DNA of 64,000 nucleotides from Vandiemenella viatica (taxonomy: Eukaryota; Arthropoda; Insecta; Orthoptera; Morabidae): positions 189,118,685-189,182,684 of the forward strand of contig CM061914.1 in NCBI GenBank assembly GCA_031002005.1, written 5' to 3'. The position numbers were made by a program, and so were the translations under genes. Below the pieces are notes generated by a model. It did not search any database and was not told the origin of the DNA. It saw nothing but the letters and a program-made list of their open reading frames with translations. Shown piece by piece: positions 30,985 to 42,774 of this stretch; positions within the stretch are counted from its first letter, which is position 1, and each line of letters opens with the position of its first letter.

Positions 30985-31075
30985 TTGCTTCCCGTTCTTT
31001 GTCTCCAGTCCTTACTCATCTCTAATAACCTCGACGTCGACGAGGCGCAAAGTGATAAGCACACTCAAAAAAATA
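30985..31075 (+). mobile_element. SINE subfamily i 3' fragment
   Basis: CTCATCTCTAATAACCTCGACGTCG then ACGAGGCGCAAAGTGATAAG: only the tail of the SINE is left, with a degraded body upstream. Confidence 0.7.
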
Positions 31076-31099
31076 TACCCTTCACTGCTACAGCATATT

Positions 31100-32428
31100 A
31101 TTTAACTTTCGGAACCTACGCGAAATTGGTATTAAATTGTTGAAATTTTGTTTAATTCCTTCATCGATATCTTCTTCACGTTTTGCTCTCTTGTTTTGTG
31201 GAAAAGTAGCCAGAATTTTAATTAAAACTGCCGAAATATGAAAGGGTGCGCAACTGCGAAGTGCTATCAGCATTGCAAAAAAACATATAAATTATCGGTA
31301 CAGGGATCATATCAACCTAAACAGATTCGTTTTGTCATAGGCTTCATGGTTAGGTTGAAATACGACCTGGACCAAGAGAAAGAAATTTACGAAATTTTCT
31401 TTCTGAGGCATCCATCACGGTAATGCCGTCTTCGTTTAGAACGGAAGCAATCGATTATCTCTGATTGCTTGTTTCGGGGATTCTATCATTACCGTGGCGC
31501 CACAATCTGACTATTGATTCTTATAGAACTCGACGCAAAAAAACGAAAATAAAGAATAAATTTTTTTGATATCTCGCTTGCTTCTCTAGATATCGTATCT
31601 CAAAATTGACGTAGTTTGAAATACGGCCTGGACCAGAAGAAAAATTTCGCTATAGCCAAATTTGATGATGAATTCGTATGTAACTCGACGAGACAAACGG
31701 AAAATGAAGAATAAAGTTTTTTGTTATCTCGCTTAGTTATCGTGATATTGTATCTCAAAAGTAAGGAGGTTAGGGTGATATCTGGCCTGGTCCAGAATTT
31801 TATTTTTTCTACCAAAACCACCATTTCTACACTGTTGAAATGCACTATAGGTGTTTTATTTTCTTCCTAGTGATTGTTGCTAGGTTGAAATACGGCCTGG
31901 ACCAGAAGAAAAAACACCAAAGGCAGAAGGAACTATAACTATGATTGATTTTTAACATGCTATATCTCGAAAACCAAGCGAGATATCTAAAAATTTTATT
32001 ATTTATTTTCGATTTATTTCGTCGAGTTCTACAAGAATTCAGTGTGATATTTTGGCGCCACGTTAAAGATAGAATTGCCCTGGTTTCAATAAAAGATGGC
32101 GGACATCAGAGTATTAGAACTCGAACAAATACCGTCTATTTGTCAACTTTATGCCACTTTTTACAACGGAGAAAAGCTGAAACGGCAAGAAAACATTACA
32201 ACAAAGGATTAAACCAACATTTTAAGAGACTGTCGCTGATTTTTCAACGCTGGAGGCATCTAACGGCTGTGCGTCACTATCATATTTCGGCATTTTTAAT
32301 TGAGTTTCTGGCGACTTTCCACATAACAAGAGCGCAAAACATGAACAGGACATATTGACGAAGCAATTAAACCAAATTTCCACAGGTTAGTACCAATTTC
32401 GCGTGGGTTCCGAAAGTGGTGCAGTCCC
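31100..32428. mobile_element. Large foldback relative of 28204-28895 with internal tandem repeats
   Basis: The arms are inverted: CTTTCGGAACCTACGCGAAATTGGT (left, 31107) against the complement of ACCAATTTCGCGTGGGTTCC (right, 32391). The right terminus GGTGCAGTCCC matches the family terminus; the left terminus is missing or eroded. Inside, a unit of about 130 bp containing GAAATACGGCCTGGACCAGAAGA and AACTCGACGAGACAAACGG is repeated at about 31520-31660 and 31660-31800, and again, changed in direction, at about 31880-32040. Similar scraps lie at 30930-30990 and 39775-39815. Confidence 0.75.
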
Positions 32429-32969
32429 CTAACTTACCTTTAATGTGACAGCCGGCCAACTGCCTCCCTTCTTTAACTTCAGAAGATTCTGCCATTTTGA
32501 AGAGGCCGAAACGAAAATTTTTCTTGCGTTCAGCAAACGGAAAATTTTGAATAGGATGACTGGTCAGCGGTTACTGCGGCAACTGACCACAGCCCCAGAC
32601 AATGGACGCCAACGGAGGCATTTTGGCAATAAAGGGTGGGTGACAGAACTGCAATCCACCGAAGCTTTCTTGGGGAAGGGCACTAAAAAGTATTTACTCA
32701 GCTCATTCCAATCTGTAGCTGCACGAGCGAAGAAAGAATATAAACAAGCAACAGTACGAAACCTTGCTTCCCTTATCTTATGAATTTGTCATTTATATCT
32801 AAACTAACTTCCAAAGACGTCACAAATGAGAGACTGAATGTAATGTTCTGGTAACTCATATCTTTGCTGCAGTTTAACTAACAGAATTGCTATTTTTTAA
32901 CGCTCATAACTTTCGATTTCTCATTTCGCACATATTCGGGTTGTAATTTACATAGTGATATTTCAGCAA
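32429..32969. other. Unassigned DNA with a 112-codon ORF
   Basis: A plus-strand ORF at 32445-32783 (MTAGQLPPFFNFRRFCH..., basic C-terminal part KKEYKQATVRNL) has no recognised domain. It may be chance or decayed mobile DNA. Confidence 0.35.
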
Positions 32970-32970
32970 T

Positions 32971-33186
32971 CGTGGTGGGGTGAGCGGTTATGCTCTGGCC
33001 TCGCATTCGGGAGGAGGCGGGTTCGAATCCACGTCCGGCGTTTTCCGCGGTTTCCCCAAATCACTCCAGGCGAATGCCGGGATGCTTCCTTCAAAAGGCC
33101 TTGGCCGAATTCCTTCCCGTTCGTTTCCTCCCATCCTCTCTCGCCTCTAATACCCTTGACGAGGAGAAAAACCATCAGAAAAAAAA
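32971..33186 (+). mobile_element. tRNA-headed SINE, subfamily i (copy H)
   Basis: GGTGAGCGGTTATGCTCTGG head; B box GGTTCGAATCC. Small internal deletions occur after the B box (GGCATCCAGATTTG lost), and the tail is shortened to GACGAGGAGAAAAACC. Confidence 0.88.
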
Positions 33187-33519
33187 GGAAAGTCATATTG
33201 CTGGAACCTCTTACGCACTGCTGAGTTAATGACGACAAAACTATGGAATCAATGAAATTAAACCAAATTATTAATTGCTACTAGGTAACGCCAAAGAAAA
33301 AAATATGAAATGATGTTAATCACGATCGAAAATCAGCTTATTTAGTCACATAAGCAAAAAAATAAATAAAAAATGGACCACAGCAGACTTACAAAAAGTG
33401 TTTTCGACCACGTTTACGAGAGTAAGAATGGTTACTCTTGGGTCCAAGGAGTCAGGAAAGATATGTTACAGGTCGGGATAACAGAAGATATTATTATTAT
33501 TATTATTACTTGCGATTAT

Positions 33520-34620
33520 TCCCCTTTAGGAGAGCTTGAAATCACGTTTTAATCTTCAGCTGTTTCTCCTCTCTTCTTCCCAAAATCTCTTCATCCTCTC
33601 GGAGTGCTCTCTCTTACGTTTATCTGTCCATTTCCTTCCAGGTTGTCGTGTTGTTCTTTGCTCCAAATTAGCATTTGTGATCTTCTTATGACACTCAATG
33701 CGGTCTTAGTGATTTTCTATGTTGATCCGTTGTTGGTCCCTCTTTCAGCCATTCCGCACCGCATTTACTCGCTGTTATGATGTCAAGTAATTTCTTTGCT
33801 ATTTTAGTGTTTTCCACCCTGTAGAACTTAGCTCGACGCCTTCTGATTTCTTCTGTTATTGTGTTGATCTTTTGATAGAGTTCATTCCGTGGCCTCTTCA
33901 TCCAAATGCCATTTCTATTTATTGCCACATAAACCTTCCTCAGAATTTTTCTTCTATTTCTTTAATTTTGGAATGACCATCAATTACTATTGTTTCGGCT
34001 GCATAGGTTGCTTCTGGAAGAATCACTGTTTTATAATGCCTTAATTTTGCATCTACTGAAATGCATTTCTTGTTGTAGTAGTTCCACGTTAGCGTGTAGG
34101 CCCTTTGAAGCTTGGTGACTCTTTGTTCATTGGCGACTCGGTTTAGTCCTGAGGATTGTATAATTTCGCCCAGATATTTAAAATGGGCGACTTGAGCAAT
34201 TTTACTGTATTTCGTAACTAAGGGAGATTTATTTTCTGGTCATCTTTCCAAATACTGAGTTTTTTCGTAAGATATTTGCAATCCGACTTTTTGTGCTATT
34301 GCATGTAGTTTTTTCACTTCGTGAATTATTATTATTACTATTAGTCCCCGATTCACTAAAAATAGGTGCGGGAGGGTGCATTTCCAATATACGGATGTGT
34401 AATAATTTGGAAGTGGTATACGGGATATGGCCTGAGGTACCCACGGGCTTCTTTGAGGAACCATCAAGCCATTCACCTGGAACGACCTGGCAAAGCCATG
34501 GAAAACCCAGATCAGTTTTGATATAATACAAGGCAGGGCATCGTTCAGAAGATGGGTACAAAATTTCAAGAGTTTGCAGGACAGGAGAAAAGATAATAAC
34601 ATCTGGATCCAAGGATGAAG
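33520..34620 (-). mobile_element. LINE-G RT C-terminal remnant
   Basis: The minus-strand frames from about 34300 read HFKYLGEIIQSSGLNRVANE, then TLTWNYYNKKCISVDAKLRH, VILPEATYAAETIVI, RNGIWMKRPRNELYQKINTI and KKLLDIITASKCGAEWLKEG. This is a typical LINE ORF2 C-terminal region, different from lineages A-F. Several stops and frameshifts. A diverged SINE-like piece sits in its upstream part. Confidence 0.8.
34430..34515 (-). mobile_element. Diverged SINE body fragment
   Basis: TTCACCTGGAACGACCTGGC and GCCATGGAAAACCCAGATC match the SINE body on the minus strand with many differences. Head and tail are lost. Confidence 0.55.
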
Positions 34621-34944
34621 GAAACAGCAAAATGAAAGGATGAAGAACTAGTGGAAGTCGAGAAAAGAAGAATCGAGATGAGTTCAGGGGATTACTTTTA
34701 ATCGTCCTTAGAAGAGAAGAAGAACGCCAATGCTGTTTTTATATCTTTTCCCCTTACTTTTTTTACTGCAATATGAGTTTTAACTCTGATTGAGGCATCA
34801 TCATCAACGATTCTGCAACAAAATTTAGACATAATTTTAAAACTTATTAAATTGTATTTTACCTAACTCTAAAGAAAATAATATTTCCTAGTTGTTTACT
34901 ACTTAGAACTTGTATTAAATAGATAATGTTTATAACTGGCCCTA

Positions 34945-36055
34945 TTTTCACATGGCGTAATGAAAGTTATCGATGCAGGTTCACAAATTGATGCAATTTT
35001 CTTTAATTTTCAGAAAGCTTTTGATTCTGCATCACACAACCGACTTTTAGAGAAGATTCGGGCATACGGTATATCTGATCAGATTTGCGAATGGATACGC
35101 GATTTTCTAACTGGTCGGTCACAGTATGTCGTTGTTGACGGGGAAGCCTCTTGTAAGCTAGATGTTACTTCGGGCGTTCCTCAAGAAAGTGTAATAGGAC
35201 CACTTCTTTTCCTAATTTTTATAAACGATCTCGGTGACAACGTTAATTGCAGGATGCGATTCTTTGCTGATGATGCACTTATCTATAGGGAAGTGAGGAC
35301 TGCTTTAAAATTCAGTGCGATTTGGATGTTATTTCGGAATTGTGTCATAAATGGCAGCTTACACTTAACTCTAAAAGTTCAAGGCAATGAAAATAAGTAA
35401 TAAAAAGACCCCGTTTGCTCACGAGTACAAGGTTAACAATTCAGTTGACACGGTGGATTCCCTGTAGTATCTAGGCGTAACAGTACAAAGCAACATGAAA
35501 TGGGACTTGCACATAACTTCCGTCGCAGGCAAAGCTAATTCTAAACTGAGATTCATAGGTCGTATTTTGAGAAGTTGTAATGCTCATACAAAGGAAATGC
35601 CGTACAAAACACTAGTGCGTCCGCATTTCGATTATTGTTGTGGAATTTGGGATCCGTATCGCAAGGGATTGATTGACACGTTAGAGAAAGTACAGAGGAG
35701 AGCCGCTCGATTCGTAACCGCTAGTTACAGTCCTTAAGTAAGTGTCACAGAGCTGATACGCCGGTTGGGCTGGGATTGTTTGGCGGACAGACAACGACGT
35801 TTTCATTTGAATTTGCTGGAGAATATGCGAAAATCTTTAATATACGAGTGCAATGAAATAATTCTTCCGCCAACCTATTTAGGTCGCAATGACACGAGGG
35901 ATAAGATTCGAGAAATAAGATGCCGTACTGATGCTTTTATGTATTCCTTCTTCCCTCGTTCTCTTCGGAATTGGAATGCACTGAATTAGGATTGGTGCTT
36001 AGCACCCTCTGCCACCCACAATATTTGTGAATTGCAGAGTATAGGCATAGATGTA
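34945..36055 (+). mobile_element. LINE-B (Jockey-like) RT to 3' end, broken
   Basis: Frame 34960-35400: FFNFQKAFDSASHNRLLEKI (RT motif A, one Asp changed to Asn), GVPQESVIGPLLFLIFINDL, FADDALIYR (intact catalytic aspartates). After shifts: YLGVTVQSNMKWDLHITSVA, VRPHFDYCCGIWDPY, QRRAARFVTASY, PPTYLGRNDTRDKIREIRC and SLRNWNALN (stop at 35987). The 3' end GCAGAGTATAGGCATAGATG (about 36040) matches the TAGATG-type tail at 14315. 5'-truncated; inactive. Confidence 0.88.
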
Positions 36056-36436
36056 GTTGCACATCTCTTCTCTTTCTTCCAAGATATGTTCGGATTAGAG
36101 CCATTTGTCATAATTTTTGCACGCCTGTAATTTTGAACTGTGCGCTTTCTAGCAATTGAATTGTCTGCTCTGGCCATCATGTTTTCTTGATGCAACGGTT
36201 TCATACGACAGTAAACAAATGGAAAAAATAGTTGTATTAGCGTTATCTGCTAACAACTAACAAGGTAACTGAGGGGAAAAATATGTTATACAACAACAAT
36301 ACATTGAACAAATTAAAAATAAATTAGGAATCCTTAGTTTTATTACTGGTCTACGCCCCATTCAACAACTGCTTCCATCCACATGAAGTATAACTCCAGC
36401 AACAAGGCGCCCGTGAAAGCAATTTAATTACTATTT
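36056..36436. other. Unassigned DNA
   Basis: Nothing recognised. Confidence 0.3.
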
Positions 36437-36810
36437 GCTGCCGTCAGTCTTTCGACTGGTTTGATGTAATCCTCCATCTCGTCCTATCTTGCGAAAATCT
36501 CTTAATTTCAACAATGCCCTTTACACCCTACGTCCTCAATTATCTGCTTGACATATTCTAATATCTGTCTTCGTCAACAGTTCGAACATACCAAAGTAAC
36601 TAATCTTAAAATGTTTTAAAATGTGACTTACCTTGTTTCTGTAAGATTCTTCAACAAACTTCTTTCCTCACCCATGATCTCCAAAACATGATCATTTCGC
36701 ATTTTTCCACTGCACCACATTTCACAAGCTCCAATTTTACTTCTTTCCGGTATTCCTAAAGGCCATGTTTCGCTTCCATAAAGTGCTGTGCTCCACACAC
36801 AGTTATAAAA
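36437..36810 (-). mobile_element. LINE-D 3' fragment
   Basis: Decayed minus-strand copy. CAGTCTTTCGACTGGTTTGATG and AATTATCTGCTTGACATATTC match the 3' part of the copies at 11540 and 50500. CCATGTTTCGCTTCCATAAA marks the YGSETW codons near 36765. No open frame. Confidence 0.75.
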
Positions 36811-36938
36811 TAATAATTATTTTAATATGAGCATTTAAATGAATTGCAAACATTCCTCTAAGGATTGATATTTAAAACGTATTGAACCATTAAGAAAGAT
36901 AATAGCTTGCTGTAATAGTGACATCTGTGGAAGTGTGG

Positions 36939-37938
36939 NNNNNNNNNNNNNNNNNNNNNNNNNNNNNNNNNNNNNNNNNNNNNNNNNNNNNNNNNNNNNN
37001 NNNNNNNNNNNNNNNNNNNNNNNNNNNNNNNNNNNNNNNNNNNNNNNNNNNNNNNNNNNNNNNNNNNNNNNNNNNNNNNNNNNNNNNNNNNNNNNNNNNN
37101 NNNNNNNNNNNNNNNNNNNNNNNNNNNNNNNNNNNNNNNNNNNNNNNNNNNNNNNNNNNNNNNNNNNNNNNNNNNNNNNNNNNNNNNNNNNNNNNNNNNN
37201 NNNNNNNNNNNNNNNNNNNNNNNNNNNNNNNNNNNNNNNNNNNNNNNNNNNNNNNNNNNNNNNNNNNNNNNNNNNNNNNNNNNNNNNNNNNNNNNNNNNN
37301 NNNNNNNNNNNNNNNNNNNNNNNNNNNNNNNNNNNNNNNNNNNNNNNNNNNNNNNNNNNNNNNNNNNNNNNNNNNNNNNNNNNNNNNNNNNNNNNNNNNN
37401 NNNNNNNNNNNNNNNNNNNNNNNNNNNNNNNNNNNNNNNNNNNNNNNNNNNNNNNNNNNNNNNNNNNNNNNNNNNNNNNNNNNNNNNNNNNNNNNNNNNN
37501 NNNNNNNNNNNNNNNNNNNNNNNNNNNNNNNNNNNNNNNNNNNNNNNNNNNNNNNNNNNNNNNNNNNNNNNNNNNNNNNNNNNNNNNNNNNNNNNNNNNN
37601 NNNNNNNNNNNNNNNNNNNNNNNNNNNNNNNNNNNNNNNNNNNNNNNNNNNNNNNNNNNNNNNNNNNNNNNNNNNNNNNNNNNNNNNNNNNNNNNNNNNN
37701 NNNNNNNNNNNNNNNNNNNNNNNNNNNNNNNNNNNNNNNNNNNNNNNNNNNNNNNNNNNNNNNNNNNNNNNNNNNNNNNNNNNNNNNNNNNNNNNNNNNN
37801 NNNNNNNNNNNNNNNNNNNNNNNNNNNNNNNNNNNNNNNNNNNNNNNNNNNNNNNNNNNNNNNNNNNNNNNNNNNNNNNNNNNNNNNNNNNNNNNNNNNN
37901 NNNNNNNNNNNNNNNNNNNNNNNNNNNNNNNNNNNNNN
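36939..37938. other. Assembly gap, exactly 1000 N
   Basis: A run of 1000 N, a size typical of an arbitrary scaffold gap. Any reading frame across it is an artefact, and left/right order cannot be tested here. Confidence 0.98.
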
Positions 37939-38460
37939 ATAATCTGTGTCCCCGCTTCAGGTTGTTTCTACGGCGTCATTTTCTTTATGCGGCCCGCTCG
38001 CTGCCTCTGTTTCATTACATCCTCCCTTTCACTCCCCCCCCCCCCCCTTTCACCGTTCGCAGTTCTCAAAGGGCGTGCGACCCCCACTTGGCTGCCTCCG
38101 TTGTGTTCGGTTCGGAAAATAAGGACAGGAAGGCGGCGGAGAGGGAAAACTTCGGCGGCCTGTCGGCATTCTCCGTAATGAGAACTACCTCACGGGCGCG
38201 TGTTGGGTCCTCTCTTACAGAGTCTCCCAAAGACCTCGAAATCTTGACGTCACAATATCGTAACAAATCTGTAAATACAATAGGACTGAAAGAAAATCTC
38301 TACATTTAATAACTCTTTTTTAAAAAAATCTGTGAATACAATAAGACCGAAAGAAAATCTGTAGAACATCAAAAAAAAAAAAACTGTAAATACAACAAGA
38401 CAGAAATAAAATAAATACATTTAAAAAATTAAAAAATAATCATTTTGACCATTGTTAATA
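37939..38460. other. Unassigned GC-rich to A-rich DNA after the gap
   Basis: Contains a C-run at 38035-38048, a GC-rich part to 38230, then a loose repeat of ATCTGTAAATACAATAGGAC-like units (three times between 38266 and 38400). Confidence 0.4.
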
Positions 38461-38499
38461 ACCTGCAGAAAAGGAATGAACAATTCTTAAAGCTTTTGT

Positions 38500-39200
38500 C
38501 TCTGTATTTGTTTGAAATGGACAAATTTTAGCTTTAAATTCTTTCAAAGTTTTTTTTGTAGATTATTCATCATTTCTCTTGGTAAATTATTCCAATCCCT
38601 TACGCCTTTACCCAAAAAAGGGAATCTTCCTACACCCTTGTGCCTGAAATCCAGTGCCAGCTTGTGGTCATGATCATCTTTTCCCTTCAATGCATCACTT
38701 TTAATTCTTACACCAATATCTTTCCACGCCTCATCACCAATATACACCTTGTACACTCCCATGACCCTCTTCATCCTCCTCCTGTCTTGCAATGAATCCC
38801 ATTCCAGCTCTTTTATCATATCTGTCACTGATTGCGTACTACGATTATTTCCAGAAACAAATCTAGCAGCCCTTCTTTGCACCCTCTCCAACTCCTGTAT
38901 TTTATACGTAAAATGAGGGTCCCATACTACACCACCATATTCAAGCAAAGGTATGACCAAAGTTTTGTAACCCAATTCATTTACTTCTCTAGTACATCCC
39001 CTCATCACTCTCTCCAACAAGTGCAGAATTTTGAAACCTTTTCCATCTACCTGACCAATGTGTCCTGCCCAGTTAAGCTTGTCAAATTTAATGCCACGAT
39101 ATTTACGTTTCGAGTCTTCAACAAGTATTTCATTCCCCACCTTAAAATCGTAACCAACCTTTAGTTTTCTATGTGTGTATTTAATAAGCTGACTCTTCTT
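38500..39200 (-). mobile_element. LINE-A 3' end, best copy
   Basis: One long minus-strand frame (39140-38544, 198 codons) reads GNEILVEDSKRKYRGIKFDK, LLERVMRGCTREVNELGYKT, LEYGGVVWDPHFTYKIQELE, VQRRAARFVSGNN, RRRMKRVMGVYKVYIGDEAW and FRHKGVGRFPFLGKGVRDWN. It ends NLQKKL with the untranslated tail toward 38500. The RT catalytic part is absent, so this is a 5'-truncated insertion. It serves as reference for the lineage in this window. Confidence 0.9.
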
Positions 39201-39935
39201 CGCTAGATGACTCCGCTTTGCTTTGTGTCATACGGGGTCATGTCACGTTACTGCCAAATCACTTGCCACGTCACTTCGCTTTTCGATCCTCCTAAGTCTT
39301 CGACGATTATAGACCAAATCGCCAGTCACTCCAATTCGGCCAGATGTGTCGGCACACATTTCATGTACGCGCGCGTCACGTGTGTTTAATTTCGATCACA
39401 ATTGACAGATGAGCGTTAACAGGCAACATCAGTTTTATCGGCAGTAATGGGCAATCTTCATATGCATGATTACACTTGGCTGCCTGCGTCAACAACATGC
39501 GAGCAAGCAGGCTTCAGTCACAAACTCTAATCGGACCGAAGTTGTTATCATAGGTTGCACTCCGCTTATCTATTCTGTTAGGCTGATGCATAAGCTAGTA
39601 GCTATTCCGTTTCGTGTGTTGATACTCTCGTTGCTAAGGGATTATTTACCGATTGTCATTTTTGTTTTTTGCGTTTACATTTTGGATTATTAATAGTCGT
39701 AGATATTGAGCGTAACAATACACGCCAGAAGATGTAGTGTCAAGTGTATACAGTGGAACAGTTTTTGTTGTCATCCTAGTCCAGGCCGCATTTCAACCTA
39801 ACCACAAACTGAAATAATCACCTAACTAATATGGCATATGAAGTAAAAAATAAATCTTAACAACTCCGTCAAAATAATAATTATGTCAAAAACAACTGGT
39901 TTGGCGAATTTTGTTTTTATTTTATTCCACAGAGG
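39201..39935. other. Unassigned DNA with a foldback scrap
   Basis: GTCCAGGCCGCATTTCAACC at 39780 matches the inner part of the foldback family. The rest is not recognised. Confidence 0.4.
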
Positions 39936-39967
39936 CGTTTCGCCCTTGTGGTGTAGGGCATCTTCAG
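39936..39967 (-). ncRNA. Hammerhead-like motif 4 (single)
   Basis: Minus strand: CTGAAGA (39967-39961), one T, stem II GCCCT/AGGGC with loop ACACCACA, GAAACG (39941-39936). Stem I pairing is poor. No partner arm was found nearby. The flank TTTTGTTTTTATTTTATTCC resembles the arm sequence of the 62384 element. Confidence 0.5.
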
Positions 39968-40024
39968 TGGCTGAAATGTGTTGTTACATGCGTTGTTGCA
40001 ATAATTATCTACAGTTTAACTCTT

Positions 40025-40265
40025 TATAAATATAAGTATCTCGGAAACGGGTCTAACGATTTGGATGAAATTTCATATACAGATAACGTAATGCGATTTT
40101 GTAATAAGAAAAGCCTATCTTATATTTGGCTCTAACACCATCTCATAGAAGTCTATGGCACCAGTAAGCCAATCCTTGAAAGAAACGTGATTTTACAACA
40201 ACAAAAAATATTTTTTGTAATATTGTTTTGTCATCTCGTAAAAGTTTGAGCTACCAGAAAGTTCG
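40025..40265 (+). repeat. Dispersed repeat with ATCTCGGAAACGG motif, copy 1
   Basis: TATCTCGGAAACGGGTCTAACG, then CTCTAACACCATCTC and ACCAGTAAGCC. The same order recurs at 52735-52960 and 53770-53870. No coding potential. Type unknown. Confidence 0.6.
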
Positions 40266-40559
40266 AAGTTGTTGGATGATAACTGTAAAGTGAAAATTAA
40301 TAAAAACCATAATCAAGTAAAGTTAATTTATCGCAAACTTCTACAAGGGTTTTGTTGACACCTTGAATATTAAACAGAAATCGAATGATGCCGTGTGAAT
40401 ATGGCTTACGCAAGTACTTAGTATTGATTACCCCACATCTCCCTTCGATATCAAGATGTTCTCGTAAGTTCGGAATCGCAGCGACAGAAAGCTTGCAAAA
40501 TGTGGCTGGTCTGGGTAGATGACTACCAGCCCAGCCCAGTCGGGCTTAACATTCGCTCG

Positions 40560-40930
40560 CTGAGCGACTTAAAACATGCACGAACCTCCCCCGCATGCGG
40601 CCACCTGCCGTGACGTCACGCGTGGCGCGTAGGCAATTAATGACCACGTCCGACGTCCGCCTCTTCAATTTTCCACACCGACGATTCTTCCGCGCTCGCG
40701 CTCGGGGTACGAAACCGCTTCAGGTGCGATGGGTAATTTTAGCAGTTTCTATTCCCACACACAGCACGGAGTATTTATATTTAACGACGGCTTTGAACAT
40801 CGACACGGAACGGCTATCGATACTAATAAAAGACCAGCTCGGTCATAACGTCACAGTGTCACACGCCCGGTCTAGCAGCGGTCACAGACGTTTCAACTAC
40901 CTGTCCAAAGTTGTTGCTATTATAGCAAGA
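40560..40930 (+). promoter_or_regulatory. CpG-rich stretch with a CRE palindrome (possible promoter)
   Basis: A GC/CpG-rich island in AT-rich DNA with TGACGTCA at 40611-40618. A 113-codon ORF (40595-40936) crosses it without recognisable domains. It could be a promoter or 5' exon of an unseen gene; weak. Confidence 0.25.
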
Positions 40931-40936
40931 CAATAA

Positions 40937-41974
40937 TTCAGGTTATCTATTTTGTTTCTGATATGTTACCATAAGTTTTTAAGATCCAACATGCCATTAA
41001 GAATATGTTTTATTTAAATCCCCTTATTAATTATTAGTTGATTATTTCTTAGTTATATTTGATTAAGAAAAATGTTTTCATTATATTCTCTGGCCACGGA
41101 GGTGGTTAATATAGGAAGCAAATAAGTTAAGTTACGTTTTTATATTTTTATAGTGGTTCAATAATTTTTATCTCTGAAGCAAACAAAAGTGTGTACAAGC
41201 GTTTGAAACTACTTATTAATTATGACGAAGGTTGAGCGATCGAATGAGGTGGAGCGAAAATAGATAGAATATGCATTATATTTCAGATAAATAAAGAAAC
41301 TGGAGGAGATTATAACTATAACTGGGAAGCTAGACTTAAAAATCATTTATCTTTCAAACATAGCAATGAATGTTCCTCCTTCTAGAAGTGAGTTACTGAA
41401 GGAGATGTAAAAAGGTAAACAAACGTTGCATGATTTTGAACTATTTAAGTTAGGTTATAAGTTACAGGGTAGATCTCGTACAACATATTCTTCATCAGTC
41501 CTATGCAGATTCTATTAATGTATGGTTACCAGCAGTAAAGACTTAATAAATGCTTAGTAATTGCTTTTAGATACACTCTCACACCATCACTTGCAACATT
41601 TCCCCTCTGAACAGATCCCAAAGAGCGCACAAGACTTCATCGACAGATATTTCCCACAAACAGCCAGAGGCTTTAATCCATTCATTAGACTGTGCTGTAC
41701 TTCAGTAGCGTAGCAAAAACTATTTGAAGTCTTAGGTGTTCCTGGGTTTCCACGTCAACAATTGGGGGACAGTACACTAACCACCATAAATAAACCCTCA
41801 TTATTTGGTGCCACGAAGTCCATAAAATATTATCGCCATTATTCTCGCTGTCCTTCGAGAATTGTTGGGTAACAAATGACTTCTCATGTGCCTTTACTCA
41901 GTCTTACATAGTGTTTTAATCACGAGAGAGTCTTACAACCCAGGAAACATGCTTAAAAGCGTATATCTTGGAAA
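40937..41974. other. Unassigned AT-rich DNA
   Basis: No gene or repeat recognised over about 1 kb. Confidence 0.35.
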
Positions 41975-42350
41975 CTGCTCGACTATCATTAACTTAAATC
42001 TCTATTTTTCCCCTTATGTTTGGCCGAAAATTTGACAGCTCTAGCACTGTATTTCGCAGCGTAGTCTTTAAAATCGTTGTCTTCTGCACTTGCCATTAGT
42101 CTTGATGTAATACACTGTGTGCATACATTAAATATTAAGACTGTAATTCTGAATATCGGACTATACTTAACTAAAATCCCTATTTTTTCCACCTTGTATT
42201 TGTCCAAAAATTTGACAGCTCTACCACTGTAATTATAGCTATTTCGCAACCACAGTCTTTAACATCGTTGTCGTCTGCACTCGTCGTTAGTCTCGCTGTA
42301 GTATAGTGTGTGCATATATTAAACGTGAAGTCTGTAATTTCGTAAGTCCC
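41975..42350. repeat. Diverged tandem duplication, two units of about 180 bp
   Basis: Unit 1 (about 41975-42155) and unit 2 (about 42158-42350) share CTATTTTTCC, AAAATTTGACAGCTCTA, CACTGTA, AGTCTTTAA.ATCGTTGTC, GCACT and GTGTGCATA.ATTAAA in the same order. Function unknown. Confidence 0.75.
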
Positions 42351-42497
42351 TGTGCACCCGCTGCTCTGCATTACAAAGCTTCCGCGGTATACAACGCGCC
42401 GGGAGGTGTATTAATTCAGCACCGCCGCGGAGACCCGTGTCAGATCCATATGCATCGCGCGTGCTGCACACGGATTGTGCAGTCGGAACAAGCGTCG

Positions 42498-42620
42498 CGT
42501 TATAAATAACGAGGCACGAGGAAACCATTCCTAGCAAACATGGCGTCAACACTACGGAGATATACCAACAACCATTCACCAACAAGAAACATCATAAATG
42601 CTATCTGTTTAAAGTTATAA
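42498..42620 (+). promoter_or_regulatory. TATA-like box followed by a 26-codon ORF (weak)
   Basis: TATAAATA at 42501-42508 lies below a CpG-rich block (42360-42490). About 32 bases after it, AAACATGG opens a 26-codon frame (42540-42620; MASTLRRYTNNHSPTRNIIN...). It could be chance or the first exon of a gene. No conserved product recognised. Confidence 0.22.
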
Positions 42621-42774
42621 ATATCATCACTCTTCTGTGTTCATCACGGTATTTTTGGCATCTAGACAATGGACCTCATTTTACACGCTAGGTTGGTTGT
42701 GCTGTTGAGAACATTTGAGTAACGAAATAGCGTTTTTTGAAAAATAATAATAGTTAATAAAATTGGCACCTGTC

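Noticed and set aside
36918..38309. 463- and 335-codon reading frames
   Set aside because: They run through 1000 N and are artefacts of translating the gap.
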